Of a stretch of 13,989 bases of DNA, positions 1-6,947 are shown piece after piece. The position numbers and the translations under genes were made by a program. The notes beneath the pieces are model-generated. The model ran no database searches, was not told the DNA's origin, and saw nothing but the letters and a program-made list of their open reading frames with translations. Position 1 is the stretch's first letter, and each line of letters begins with the position of its first letter. Location of the stretch: the NCBI GenBank assembly GCA_035575035.1, contig DATLYH010000137.1:1-13989 (forward strand), given 5' to 3'. The stretch comes from DATLYH01 sp035575035 (GTDB taxonomy: Bacteria > Planctomycetota > Planctomycetia > Gemmatales > Gemmataceae).

Positions 1-251
1 GCGCGAGACTCGCTTCACGGTCACCGAGACGGCGACGGGGCAGGAGCGGACGCGGACCTTGTCCTTGGGGTATGGTGCCGACGGCATTCGGGGGACCGCG
101 GACGATCCGCCGGCCAGCTGTTCCGCGCAGCCCAGGTAGTCCCCCATCGCTCACAGTACCGGGCCGTGTCGTCCAGCGCCTGTCGCTTCCCCTTCGACCG
201 CACCTCGGCCCGAGCGGCCCGAAGGTACTCCTGCCCCTCCCACCGATCCAC
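1..251 (-). pseudogene. Unrecognised protein gene, 5' part, probably frameshifted, runs off left edge
   Basis: I do not recognise this protein. From a GTG start at 251 the frame reads as a charged, plausibly helical segment with codons rich in third-position G/C (begins VDRWEGQEYLRAARAEV, through about residue 37, ending CERWG). At a run of five C on the plus strand (141-145) that frame becomes arginine/serine/proline-rich and stops at 21. The next frame, open from an ATG at 147 to the window edge, continues sensibly (DYLGCAEQLAGG ... PYPKDKVRVRSCP). One base added at the homopolymer would join the two into one protein, so I read this as one gene with a one-base deletion, either real or a sequencing error. 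A plus-strand frame open from base 2 to a stop at 137-139 is the competing reading. The gene would sit 13 bases after the small ORF at 265-375. No family can be assigned. Confidence 0.35.
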
Positions 252-264
252 CAGTCAGCGATGC

Positions 265-375
265 CTAGCGTCCCGCGTCGGCCCCCGCCCGCTTCGCCTC
301 GGCTGCTTTCACCGCCTCTGAGCCAACCCCGCGCGTCTGATGCCCCTTGTCATGCGACCCTTGCCGCTTGGCCAT
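265..375 (-). CDS. Small basic hypothetical protein, 36 aa
   Basis: A short ATG ORF encodes a very charged 36-residue peptide beginning MAKRQGSHDKGHQTR and ending in an alanine/lysine-rich stretch. A GGAAGGG Shine-Dalgarno-like sequence lies about 8 bases before the start, and AT-rich sequence lies further upstream. It ends 13 bases before the GTG of the frameshifted gene at 1-251, so the two could be co-translated. No domain is recognisable and the composition could be chance in GC-rich DNA. Support rests on the ribosome-binding site and the arrangement alone. Confidence 0.25.
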   Translation of the reverse strand: MAKRQGSHDKGHQTRGVGSEAVKAAEAKRAGADAGR

Positions 376-397
376 GACCCAGCCCTTCCTTTAAAAT
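368..397 (+). promoter_or_regulatory. Possible promoter upstream of the STAS gene
   Basis: TTGGCC (368-373) and TAAAAT (392-397) are separated by 18 bases in the only AT-rich patch before the STAS gene. An alternative is TCAACA (413-418) with TATAGT (437-442), also 18 bases apart. Both are weak at the -35 box. Apart from these, 376-559 shows no gene or clear structure. Confidence 0.25.
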
Positions 398-559
398 GGT
401 ATTTCCCATCAATCAACATGGATCGTTCTATTCGGTTATAGTGAAATCCTCCCGAGGCGGCGTACACAGGGGCGGCGGGGGCGGAAAAGACTTGCTTTCG
501 CCGGCCATCCCTCTACCATGCGATAGAAGCGCTCGGGTTAGAGGTGGGAGGGACGTGTC

Positions 560-955
560 ATGAGCCTGCAACCCGGCCATTGGTGCCTGGAGGCGGAAGA
601 ACGTGCGGGCGCGACCGTGATCCGCTTCGCCGGCCGTAGCGTCCGTCTGGGTGAGCAGCACCTCCAGATCGTCGATGAGCAGCTCGCGAGTCTGGCCCGG
701 AACCTGGGGCGGCGAGAGATCCAGCTGGACTTCGGCAATGTTGAGTGTCTGGCCACCACCGCGCTGGGCCGGCTGGTCAAGCTCCACAAGCGAGTGCAGG
801 CCGAGGGCGGCCGGCTGAGCCTGTGCGGCGTCAGCCCCCATATCTACGAGGTTTTCGAGATCACCCAGCTGACCAACCTCTTTGACATTCGCCGGCTGGA
901 CGAGGTTCCGGCAGGGGGAGAGGAGGTCGCCGCGCCCGAGGCGGACACTCTCTGA
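560..955 (+). CDS. STAS-domain protein (anti-sigma factor antagonist family)
   Basis: This 131-residue single-domain protein has the STAS fold pattern: an N-terminal strand (ATVIRFAGR, 18-26), a middle strand (EIQLDFGNVE, 53-62), a conserved loop and helix (ATTALGRLVKLHKRV, 65-79), then a glycine and strand (GGRLSLCGVS, 83-92) and a last helix. It aligns with SpoIIAA/RsbV antagonists, which bind and release anti-sigma factor kinases and are switched off by phosphorylation. In SpoIIAA the loop is DSSGL with Ser58 phosphorylated. Here it reads A65-T66-T67-A-L, so Thr66 occupies the phosphosite and the preceding Asp is Ala. A purine-rich ribosome site (AGGTGGGAGGG) lies about 7 bases before the ATG. 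The secreted-protein gene follows 43 bases downstream and is probably co-transcribed. No kinase partner is in the window, so the signalling role is inferred from the family. Confidence 0.85.
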   Translation: MSLQPGHWCLEAEERAGATVIRFAGRSVRLGEQHLQIVDEQLASLARNLGRREIQLDFGNVECLATTALGRLVKLHKRVQAEGGRLSLCGVSPHIYEVFEITQLTNLFDIRRLDEVPAGGEEVAAPEADTL

Positions 956-998
956 GGGCGGGGGTTGGACCGGCGTCCTGGGGACAGGAGGCTGTATC

Positions 999-2360
999 AT
1001 GAAACTTTGCGCCGCGGCTCTGCTAGCGGCCCTGGCCTGGGCGCTCTCCGCGGCCCGGACAGAGGCCCATTTCCTGTTTGTCCGCATCCTTCCACCGGCC
1101 GAGGGTGGGCGGGCTGCCGAGGTCTACTTCAGCGAGTTGGCCGAGGCCGGCGACCCGCGTTTCCTTGCCAAGGTTGCTCATACACAGCTCTGGCTGCAAA
1201 AGACGCCCGGCCAGTTCGAGCCGCTTTCCCTCCACCAGGCCCCTGATCGACTGCGCGCCTGGGTGCCAGCCACCGGCAGCCTGGTAGTGGTTGGCCAGTG
1301 CCGCTACGGCGTCCTGCCCCGCAAAGTTCCCTTTCTGCTGCGGCACTTCCCCAAGGCGATGGCCGGCAACCCGGACGAACTGAATCGCATGAAGCCGTAC
1401 AGCAAACTGCCGCTGGAGGTGGTGGCGACCGTCGTGGGAGACGAGGTTCGGCTGGTCGCCCTGAAGGACGGCAAGCCGGTGCCGCACGCGGAGTTTGTCA
1501 CAGTGGACTCCCGGCTGGCCAACGTCACCCTGAAAGCCGACGCTGAGGGCGTGGCCGCCTGGAAACCGCCCGCCCCCGGCACTTATTCGGTCTACACCCG
1601 GGACACGCGCAAGGAATCCGGCGAGGCGGACGGCCGGAAGTACGAGGAGATCCGCGACTTTGCCACGGTGGCGTTCACTTGGCCCCTGGAGCGGCGAGAG
1701 GCCGATCCAGCCGCCGTCGCCCTGTTCGAGGAGGCGGTCGCCGCCCGCGCTCAATGGCACGACTTCCCCGGCTTCACTGCCCGCCTCAGCGGCAACCTGG
1801 ACGGCCGGCGGTTCACCGGCAAGGTGACGATCGACGCCAAGGGTGAAGTCACCTTTGCCACCGACGACGTCAACCACGACGAGTCGGTGTCGGGTTGGGT
1901 GCAGGAGCAGCTGGAGTCGATCGTTCTGCACCGGCTGGCTCGGTCGGGCGGCGCCGGTCGAACCCGGCCGGTACTCTACTTCGCTGAGGATGGCGACGAC
2001 CACCCGTTGGGCCGGCTCCTGGCGTTCGAGGGCGGCCGGTTCGCCTCTAGTTACCGCATCAAGGACCGGCAAATCATGGTGGTCAACCGGAACGTCGGCC
2101 GGGAGAACATGACGATCACGGTGTTGGAGAATGACAAGAACCCGGAGGGTCGGTATCTGCCGCGCAGTTATGCGGTGAGGTACTGGGATGCGGCGACCGG
2201 CCGGCTGCTGCGGACGGACACAGTGCAAAATGGCTGGCGGCGGGTCGGTTCCTGGGACCTGCCGGCGCTACACGTGGTGACGACGGCAACGGACGCCGGG
2301 TTGTCGGTGCGCGGCTTCACCCTGTCGGAGCACCAGCTGCTGTCGGGCAAGGCGCGGTAG
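999..2360 (+). CDS. Secreted protein: DUF4198-like N-terminal half plus DUF3386-like C-terminal half
   Basis: The protein is 453 aa from the ATG at 999, chosen because AGGAGG sits 7 bases upstream and a signal peptide follows at once. The frame is open further upstream, but that extension overlaps the STAS gene and reads as noise. Residues 1-23 are a signal peptide (MKLCAAALLAALAWALSAARTEA) with a good cleavage site, leaving His24 as the first mature residue. Residues 24-230 resemble periplasmic DUF4198-type proteins, including an Ig-like stretch at 148-200 (VRLVALKDGKPVPHAEF). Residues about 238-450 carry the DUF3386 pattern known from cyanobacteria: WHDFPGF (253-259), GKVTID, W300 followed by IVLHR (308-312), YRIKDRQI (352-359), and YAVRYWDAATGRL near the end. 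Neither domain has a firm biochemical function, though DUF4198 relatives are often linked with metal uptake. The family assignments come from memory of the patterns, not a search. Confidence 0.75.
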   Translation: MKLCAAALLAALAWALSAARTEAHFLFVRILPPAEGGRAAEVYFSELAEAGDPRFLAKVAHTQLWLQKTPGQFEPLSLHQAPDRLRAWVPATGSLVVVGQCRYGVLPRKVPFLLRHFPKAMAGNPDELNRMKPYSKLPLEVVATVVGDEVRLVALKDGKPVPHAEFVTVDSRLANVTLKADAEGVAAWKPPAPGTYSVYTRDTRKESGEADGRKYEEIRDFATVAFTWPLERREADPAAVALFEEAVAARAQWHDFPGFTARLSGNLDGRRFTGKVTIDAKGEVTFATDDVNHDESVSGWVQEQLESIVLHRLARSGGAGRTRPVLYFAEDGDDHPLGRLLAFEGGRFASSYRIKDRQIMVVNRNVGRENMTITVLENDKNPEGRYLPRSYAVRYWDAATGRLLRTDTVQNGWRRVGSWDLPALHVVTTATDAGLSVRGFTLSEHQLLSGKAR

Positions 2361-2373
2361 CGCATCCGGCCCA

Positions 2374-2394
2374 CGGCAAGTTGGAAACTTGCCG
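2374..2394. repeat. Palindromic repeat, copy 1
   Basis: CGGCAAGTT-GGA-AACTTGCCG is a perfect 9-bp inverted repeat with a 3-base loop, lying between the convergent ends of the secreted-protein and pyruvate carboxylase genes. A near-identical copy lies at 8369-8387 in another intergenic gap. No T-run follows on either strand, so it is not a classical terminator, although it may mark the transcript ends. Confidence 0.7.
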
Positions 2395-2409
2395 CCCCAG
2401 GGCACTTGA

Positions 2410-5400
2410 TCATCCCTCCAATCGCAGCAACAGGTCGCCGGCCTCGACTTGCATGCCCGGCTTGACCAGCACCTCGGCGACCCGGCCGGCCCGCGGAGCA
2501 TAGACGGTCGTCTCCATCTTCATGGCCTCCAGCGCCGCCAGCTTCTGCCCTGCCGCCACCTCGTCGCCCGGCTTGACCGCCACGCCCACCACCAGGCCGG
2601 GCATCGGCGCCCCCACCTGGAGCGGATCGCCCGGGTCGGCCTTGGGGTGCGCCTGGCCGGCGGCCTGTAGCGACCGGTCCAGCACCAACACCTCGCGCGG
2701 CTGACCGTTCAGCTCGAAGAATACGATCCGGTGGCCGTCCGGGTGCGGGTCGCCCACTGTCAGGAACTTGATGATCAGTGTCTTGCCCTTCTCGATATCG
2801 ACGCTGACTTCCTCGCCCGGCTCCATCCCGTAGAAGAAGACCGGCGTCGGCAGTACGCTGGTGTCGGAGTACTTGTGTTGATGGGCAATGAAGTCAGGGA
2901 AGACGCGCGGGTAGAGCAGATAGGTCACCAACTCGCGGTCGGTGGCCGGCCGGCCGAGCTGCTTCTCCAACGGCCCGCGGGCGGCGGCGAAGTCGGCCGG
3001 CGGCAGGCTGGCCCCCGGTCGGCCGCGCAAGGGCTTGCGGCCGCGCAGCACCCGCTTTTGCAACGCTCTGGGAAAACCACCCGGGGGTCGGCCCAGCCGG
3101 CCCATGAAGAAGTCTACCACCGACTCCGGGAAGGCCAGGTCGCGCTTCCCTTCCAATACGTCCTGCGGCGTCAGGTTGTTGCCGACCATGAACAGGGCCA
3201 TGTCGCCGACCACCTTGGATGTCGGCGTCACCTTGATGATGTCGCCGAACATCCGGTTGACCTCGGCATACATCCGGCAGACCTCCGGCCAACGCGGCCC
3301 CAGCCCCAGCGACTGCGCCTGCTGCATCAGATTGGTGTACTGGCCGCCCGGCATCTCATGGAGATAGACATCGGCGCTGGCCGCCAGCTGGCCGCTCTCG
3401 AACGGCCGATAGTAGCGGCGTACCGCCTCCCAGTAGTCGGCCGTCTGCTGGAGCTGTTCGTAGTCCAGCCCGGTGTCGCGCTCGGTGAAGCGCATCGCCT
3501 CGACCAGGGCGTTCAGGCTCGGCTGGCTGGTCATGCCAGCCAGCGGTGCCATCGCCGCGTCCACGATATCCACCCCCTCCTCGGCAGCCAGCAGCAGCGC
3601 CGCGATCTGCCCGCCGGCCGAGTCATGCGTGTGGAAGTGGATCGGGATGCCGATTTCCTGCTTGAGCGCGCGAATCAGCCGCTGGGCGGCGTAGGGTTTG
3701 CACAAACCGGCCATGTCCTTGATCGCCAGCAGATTCGCCCCCAGCTTCTCCAGACGCTTGGCCAGGTCAACGTAATACTTCAGATCGTACTTGGGGCGCT
3801 GCGGGTTGAGGATGTCGCCGGTGTAGCAGATGGCGGCCTCGCAGAGCATGCCGGTATTGCGCACCGCCTCGATGACCACCTTCAGGTTCGGCAGCCAGTT
3901 GAGAGCGTCAAAGACGCGGAACAGGTCGATGCCGGCCAGAGCCGCCTCCTTGACGAAGGCCCGGACCAGGTTGTCGGGGTAGTTGGCGTAGCCGACGATG
4001 TTGGAGGCCCGCAGCAGCATCTGGAAGAGGATGTTGGGCACCCGCTCGCGCAGCTCGGCCAGGCGGTCCCAGGGGGACTCCTTGAGGAAACGGACGCAGA
4101 CGTCGAAGGTAGCCCCGCCCCACATCTCCAGGGAGAATAGTCCGGCGTGCCAGGTGGCGTAGACCGGGGCGATCTGCAGCATGTCGTAGGTGCGCATCCG
4201 CGTCGCCAGCAACGACTGGTGGGCGTCGCGGAAGGTGGTGTCGGTCACCAGCAGCCGCCGCTGCTCCCGCACCCAGCGGGCGAACCCCTCCGGCCCCAGT
4301 TCGTGGAACTTGTCGCGGGTGCCGGGGGGTACCGAAAAGGACGAAGGATGCGGGTTGAAGGATGAAGGCAGAGGGGCCGGCTCGCGGGAAATCTTCATCC
4401 TTCCGCCTTCATCCGTCATCTTTCCAACTTCCGGGTTGCCGTTGACGATCACCTCGGCGATGTAGGTGAGGAGCTTGGTCGCCCGGTCCTGGCGTACCGG
4501 CAGGTGGAACAACTCGGGGGTTTCGTCGATGAAGCGGGTGGTGAACCGGCCGGCCAGAAAGTCGGGGTGAGTGACCAGGTTGATGAGGAAGGGGATGTTG
4601 GTCTTGACGCCGCGGACGCGGAACTCTTGCAGCGAGCGCTCCATCCGCCGGGCCGCATCGATGAAGCGCAGCCCGTGCGCAGTCACCTTCACCAACAGCG
4701 AGTCATAATACGGCGTGATGACGGCACCGCCAAAAGCCGTGCCTGCGTCCAGGCGAATGCCCATGCCGCTGGCCGAGCGGTACGCGGTGAGCCGGCCGTA
4801 GTCCGGAATGAAACGGTTGGCCGGGTCCTCGGTCGTCACCCGGCACTGCAAGGCGTAGCCATGCGTCTGCACCGCGTCCTGCGTCCCCAGGCCGATCTCC
4901 GGGTCGGACAGCGGTAGTCCCTGGGCAATCAGGATCTGGCTTTTGACGATGTCGTAGCCGGTCACTTCCTCGGTGACGGTGTGCTCGACCTGGATGCGCG
5001 GGTTGACCTCGATGAAGTAGAACTGGCCGGTGTCCACGTCAAGCAAGAACTCCACGGTGGCGGCGTTGTCCAAGCGCACGGCCCAGCCCACGGCCAGGGC
5101 GCTGTCGAGGATGCGCCGGCGGACCTGGGGATCGAGGTTGAGGGCCGGGGCGATCTCGCAGATTTTCTGGTGGCGACGCTGCAAGGAGCAGTCGCGCTCG
5201 AACAGATGGACCAACCCGCCGTGCTGATCGCCGAGCAGCTGCACCTCGATATGGCGGGCGCGGGGGATGTATTTCTCAAGAAAGACATCGGGGATGCCAA
5301 AGGCGGCACCGGCCTCGCGGCGGGCCTGCTCCAGGGCGTCGTCGAGTTGGTCAGCGCTGGGGGCGACGCGCATGCCGCGGCCGCCGCCGCCCATGGCCGC

Positions 5401-5910
5401 CTTGACGATGACCGGGTAGCCGAGCTTGCGGGCCAGGCTGCGGGCCTCGGCATTGCTGCGGATCGGCGCCTCGCTGCCGGGCAGCACCGGCACGCCCGCT
5501 TCCTCAGCGATCTGCCGGGCCGCGATCTTGTCGCCCAGCTTTTCAAGGATGTCGGTCCGTGGGCCGACGAAGACCAGCCCGACCTCCCGGCAGGCGCGGG
5601 CGAAGGCGGGATTCTCCGACAGGAAGCCGTAGCCCGGGTGGATGGCATCGACCTCGTGCTCGACCGCCAGGGCAATGATGCCTTCGATGTCGAGGTAAGA
5701 GCGAATTGGCTCGCCCGGCTTGCCGACGCGGTAAGCCTCGTCGGCTTTGAAACGGTGCAAGGCAAAGCGATCTTCGTGGGAGTAGATGGCGACGGTGCGG
5801 ATGCCCAGTTCGTGGGCCGACCGGAAAACGCGGATGGCGATCTCGCTCCGGTTGGCGACCATCAGTTTGCGGATCGACACGCTGGACTTGACCGGTGGTT
5901 CCTCCGGCAT
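2410..5910 (-). CDS. pyc: Pyruvate carboxylase, full-length single-chain form
   Basis: This biotin enzyme carboxylates pyruvate to oxaloacetate with ATP and bicarbonate, replenishing the TCA cycle in the cytoplasm. At 1166 aa it has the usual single-chain length. Domains in order: biotin carboxylase (about 11-490) with the ATP-grasp glycine loop (VKAAMGGGGRGMR, 169-181) and the FIEVNPRIQVEH site (299-310); carboxyltransferase (about 552-1030) with DTTFRDAHQS (557-566, Asp562), the carboxylated-lysine motif AIKDMAG (Lys731) and metal ligands HTHD (His760, His762); a C-terminal biotinyl domain with EAMKM, biotin on Lys1131. All key residues are present. The ATG is preceded by AAGGGA about 10 bases upstream. 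The oddity is residues about 496-525, where the inter-domain linker is encoded by a hairpin-forming insert with atypical composition (see the repeat at 4337-4423). It is transcribed divergently from the Uma2 gene. Confidence 0.96.
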   Translation of the reverse strand: MPEEPPVKSSVSIRKLMVANRSEIAIRVFRSAHELGIRTVAIYSHEDRFALHRFKADEAYRVGKPGEPIRSYLDIEGIIALAVEHEVDAIHPGYGFLSENPAFARACREVGLVFVGPRTDILEKLGDKIAARQIAEEAGVPVLPGSEAPIRSNAEARSLARKLGYPVIVKAAMGGGGRGMRVAPSADQLDDALEQARREAGAAFGIPDVFLEKYIPRARHIEVQLLGDQHGGLVHLFERDCSLQRRHQKICEIAPALNLDPQVRRRILDSALAVGWAVRLDNAATVEFLLDVDTGQFYFIEVNPRIQVEHTVTEEVTGYDIVKSQILIAQGLPLSDPEIGLGTQDAVQTHGYALQCRVTTEDPANRFIPDYGRLTAYRSASGMGIRLDAGTAFGGAVITPYYDSLLVKVTAHGLRFIDAARRMERSLQEFRVRGVKTNIPFLINLVTHPDFLAGRFTTRFIDETPELFHLPVRQDRATKLLTYIAEVIVNGNPEVGKMTDEGGRMKISREPAPLPSSFNPHPSSFSVPPGTRDKFHELGPEGFARWVREQRRLLVTDTTFRDAHQSLLATRMRTYDMLQIAPVYATWHAGLFSLEMWGGATFDVCVRFLKESPWDRLAELRERVPNILFQMLLRASNIVGYANYPDNLVRAFVKEAALAGIDLFRVFDALNWLPNLKVVIEAVRNTGMLCEAAICYTGDILNPQRPKYDLKYYVDLAKRLEKLGANLLAIKDMAGLCKPYAAQRLIRALKQEIGIPIHFHTHDSAGGQIAALLLAAEEGVDIVDAAMAPLAGMTSQPSLNALVEAMRFTERDTGLDYEQLQQTADYWEAVRRYYRPFESGQLAASADVYLHEMPGGQYTNLMQQAQSLGLGPRWPEVCRMYAEVNRMFGDIIKVTPTSKVVGDMALFMVGNNLTPQDVLEGKRDLAFPESVVDFFMGRLGRPPGGFPRALQKRVLRGRKPLRGRPGASLPPADFAAARGPLEKQLGRPATDRELVTYLLYPRVFPDFIAHQHKYSDTSVLPTPVFFYGMEPGEEVSVDIEKGKTLIIKFLTVGDPHPDGHRIVFFELNGQPREVLVLDRSLQAAGQAHPKADPGDPLQVGAPMPGLVVGVAVKPGDEVAAGQKLAALEAMKMETTVYAPRAGRVAEVLVKPGMQVEAGDLLLRLEG
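4337..4423. repeat. Hairpin repeat-like element inserted in frame within pyc
   Basis: GAAGGATGAAG (4357-4367) is the exact reverse complement of CTTCATCCTTC (4393-4403), with a 25-base loop. Pairing resumes outward with a few mismatches, notably GGATG (4346-4350) with CATCC (4410-4414), out to about 4337/4423. The arms consist of GGATGAAGG-type units unlike the surrounding codons. The element encodes residues about 496-525 of pyruvate carboxylase (including MTDEGGRMK and PSSFNPHPSSFS) without breaking the frame. It falls in the linker between the biotin carboxylase and carboxyltransferase domains. Confidence 0.65.
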
Positions 5911-6138
5911 GGCGGCAATATCCCTTGGAAGGCTGTGGGGACCGACCAGACGGGCAAGGCTGCCCTTCGGGGCGTAGGTGTATAATAGTGCGCCCGCTAA
6001 ACCGGCGACTAGCCCGTCCCAGGAAGTAACCTGGATAGGAACCTTCGTCGGTGGCGATTATGAGGAGTTATCGGCCGGGCTTACAGTACACCACCGGCGG
6101 GAAGTCGGGGGGGCGGCTCCTGTAAGGCGAGGTCAAGC
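5911..6138. other. Divergent intergenic region between pyc and the Uma2 gene
   Basis: This stretch must hold the start signals of both divergent genes. A perfect -10 hexamer TATAAT lies at 5981-5986 on the plus strand, but no acceptable -35 box is found 15-18 bases upstream. A small inverted repeat CCAGG-AAGTAA-CCTGG follows in the presumed Uma2 leader, near 6020-6035. No -35/-10 pair could be assigned to pyc. The short ORFs here read as noise. Confidence 0.4.
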
Positions 6139-6744
6139 ATGCAGCGGACGGCGATTCGGATCGGGCCGCGGGATCACGGCCGGCGCATGAACCTGACGGA
6201 ATTCGATCGGGCGGAGGGCGCCGAGGGCTACCTTTACGAGCTTAGCCGGGGGGTGGTAGTTGTGGTTGATGTTCCCAACCGGCGTCATCAAACGCAAGTC
6301 GCGGCCTTGAGACTCCAGTTTTCTGCTTACCAGCTCGCGCACCCCGAACAGATTGATACCCTCGCCGGCAGCGGCGAATGCAAAATCCTCCTCCCGGATA
6401 AGGAAACCGAGCGCCATCCCGACCTTGCCGTGTACAAGCATCCGCCTCCCACCACGGAGAACATTTGGGCCACCTGGATCCCGGAAATCGTCGTTGAGGT
6501 CGTCTCCCCCGAGTCCGAGCATCGCGACTATGTCGAGAAGCGCCAGGACTACCTGGACTTCGGCGTTCGCGAATACTGGATCATCGACGCCGACAAACAG
6601 CAGATGCTGGTGCTGCGCCGTCGGGGCGGCCGCTGGACCGAGCGAGTCGTTCGCCCGCCCGAGGGCTACCAGACCCGGCTGCTGCCCGGCTTCGAGTTCA
6701 ACCTCGCCCAGGTCTTCCAGGCCGCCGAGGAAGCTCGCGGCTGA
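6139..6744 (+). CDS. Uma2 family (DUF820) PD-(D/E)XK endonuclease-fold protein
   Basis: This 201-residue protein has the Uma2/DUF820 layout. It opens with an N-terminal segment ending in ELSRGVVVVV (34-43). The catalytic core of the PD-(D/E)XK nuclease fold follows: HPDLAVY with Asp95, PEIVVEVVSP with Glu120, and EKRQDYLDFGVREYWIID with Lys134. The three expected catalytic residues are all present. The family is massively expanded in cyanobacteria and planctomycetes, and its cellular role is unknown. Length is typical. The ATG at 6139 has AAGGCGAGG about 6 bases upstream; an internal ATG at 6187 (residue 17) has a poorer site. It appears monocistronic, with a 203-base gap before the next gene. 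No transposase or toxin partner is adjacent. Confidence 0.9.
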   Translation: MQRTAIRIGPRDHGRRMNLTEFDRAEGAEGYLYELSRGVVVVVDVPNRRHQTQVAALRLQFSAYQLAHPEQIDTLAGSGECKILLPDKETERHPDLAVYKHPPPTTENIWATWIPEIVVEVVSPESEHRDYVEKRQDYLDFGVREYWIIDADKQQMLVLRRRGGRWTERVVRPPEGYQTRLLPGFEFNLAQVFQAAEEARG

Positions 6745-6826
6745 TCAGGGGCCCCTCGTCTCTCCCCCCCCGCCCAAGCCTTTTTCTCTGCCCATCCTCG
6801 CCGGCTTTCGCCCGCCCGCGGCGGCC

Positions 6827-6854
6827 TTGACCCCCCCAGAAGCCCCATTAAAAT
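6827..6854 (+). promoter_or_regulatory. Sigma70-like promoter for the DUF1573-like/cytochrome pair
   Basis: TTGACC (6827-6832) and TAAAAT (6849-6854) are separated by 16 bases, each matching the consensus at five of six positions. They lie 94 bases before the ATG at 6948, after the end of the Uma2 gene. The preceding stretch (6757-6790) is strongly pyrimidine-rich. Confidence 0.45.
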
Positions 6855-6947
6855 GGAAAACCGTCGCGGCCCCAGGCCCGGTGTGATCCGTGCATCCTGC
6901 GGGTAGCCCTCTCATCCCTTGTCCTTCTCCTCGACTCGGGTGGCCCC

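Noticed and set aside
882..998. Upstream in-frame extension of the secreted-protein gene
   Set aside because: It overlaps the STAS gene, would hide the signal peptide, and the ATG at 999 has AGGAGG at 7 bases.
1023..2228. 401-codon minus-strand ORF opposite the secreted-protein gene
   Set aside because: It mirrors a well-supported gene with a ribosome site, signal peptide and recognisable domains; long antisense ORFs are expected in GC-rich coding DNA.
2731..4140. 469-codon plus-strand ORF opposite pyc
   Set aside because: Antisense shadow of conserved pyruvate carboxylase; the composition is His/Arg/Gln-rich with no domain pattern.
4981..5985. 334-codon plus-strand ORF opposite the start of pyc
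   Set aside because: Shadow of the biotin carboxylase domain; no recognisable motifs.
6747..6756. AGGGGCCCCT palindrome after the Uma2 gene as a terminator
   Set aside because: It has no loop and is followed by a C-rich, not T-rich, tract.
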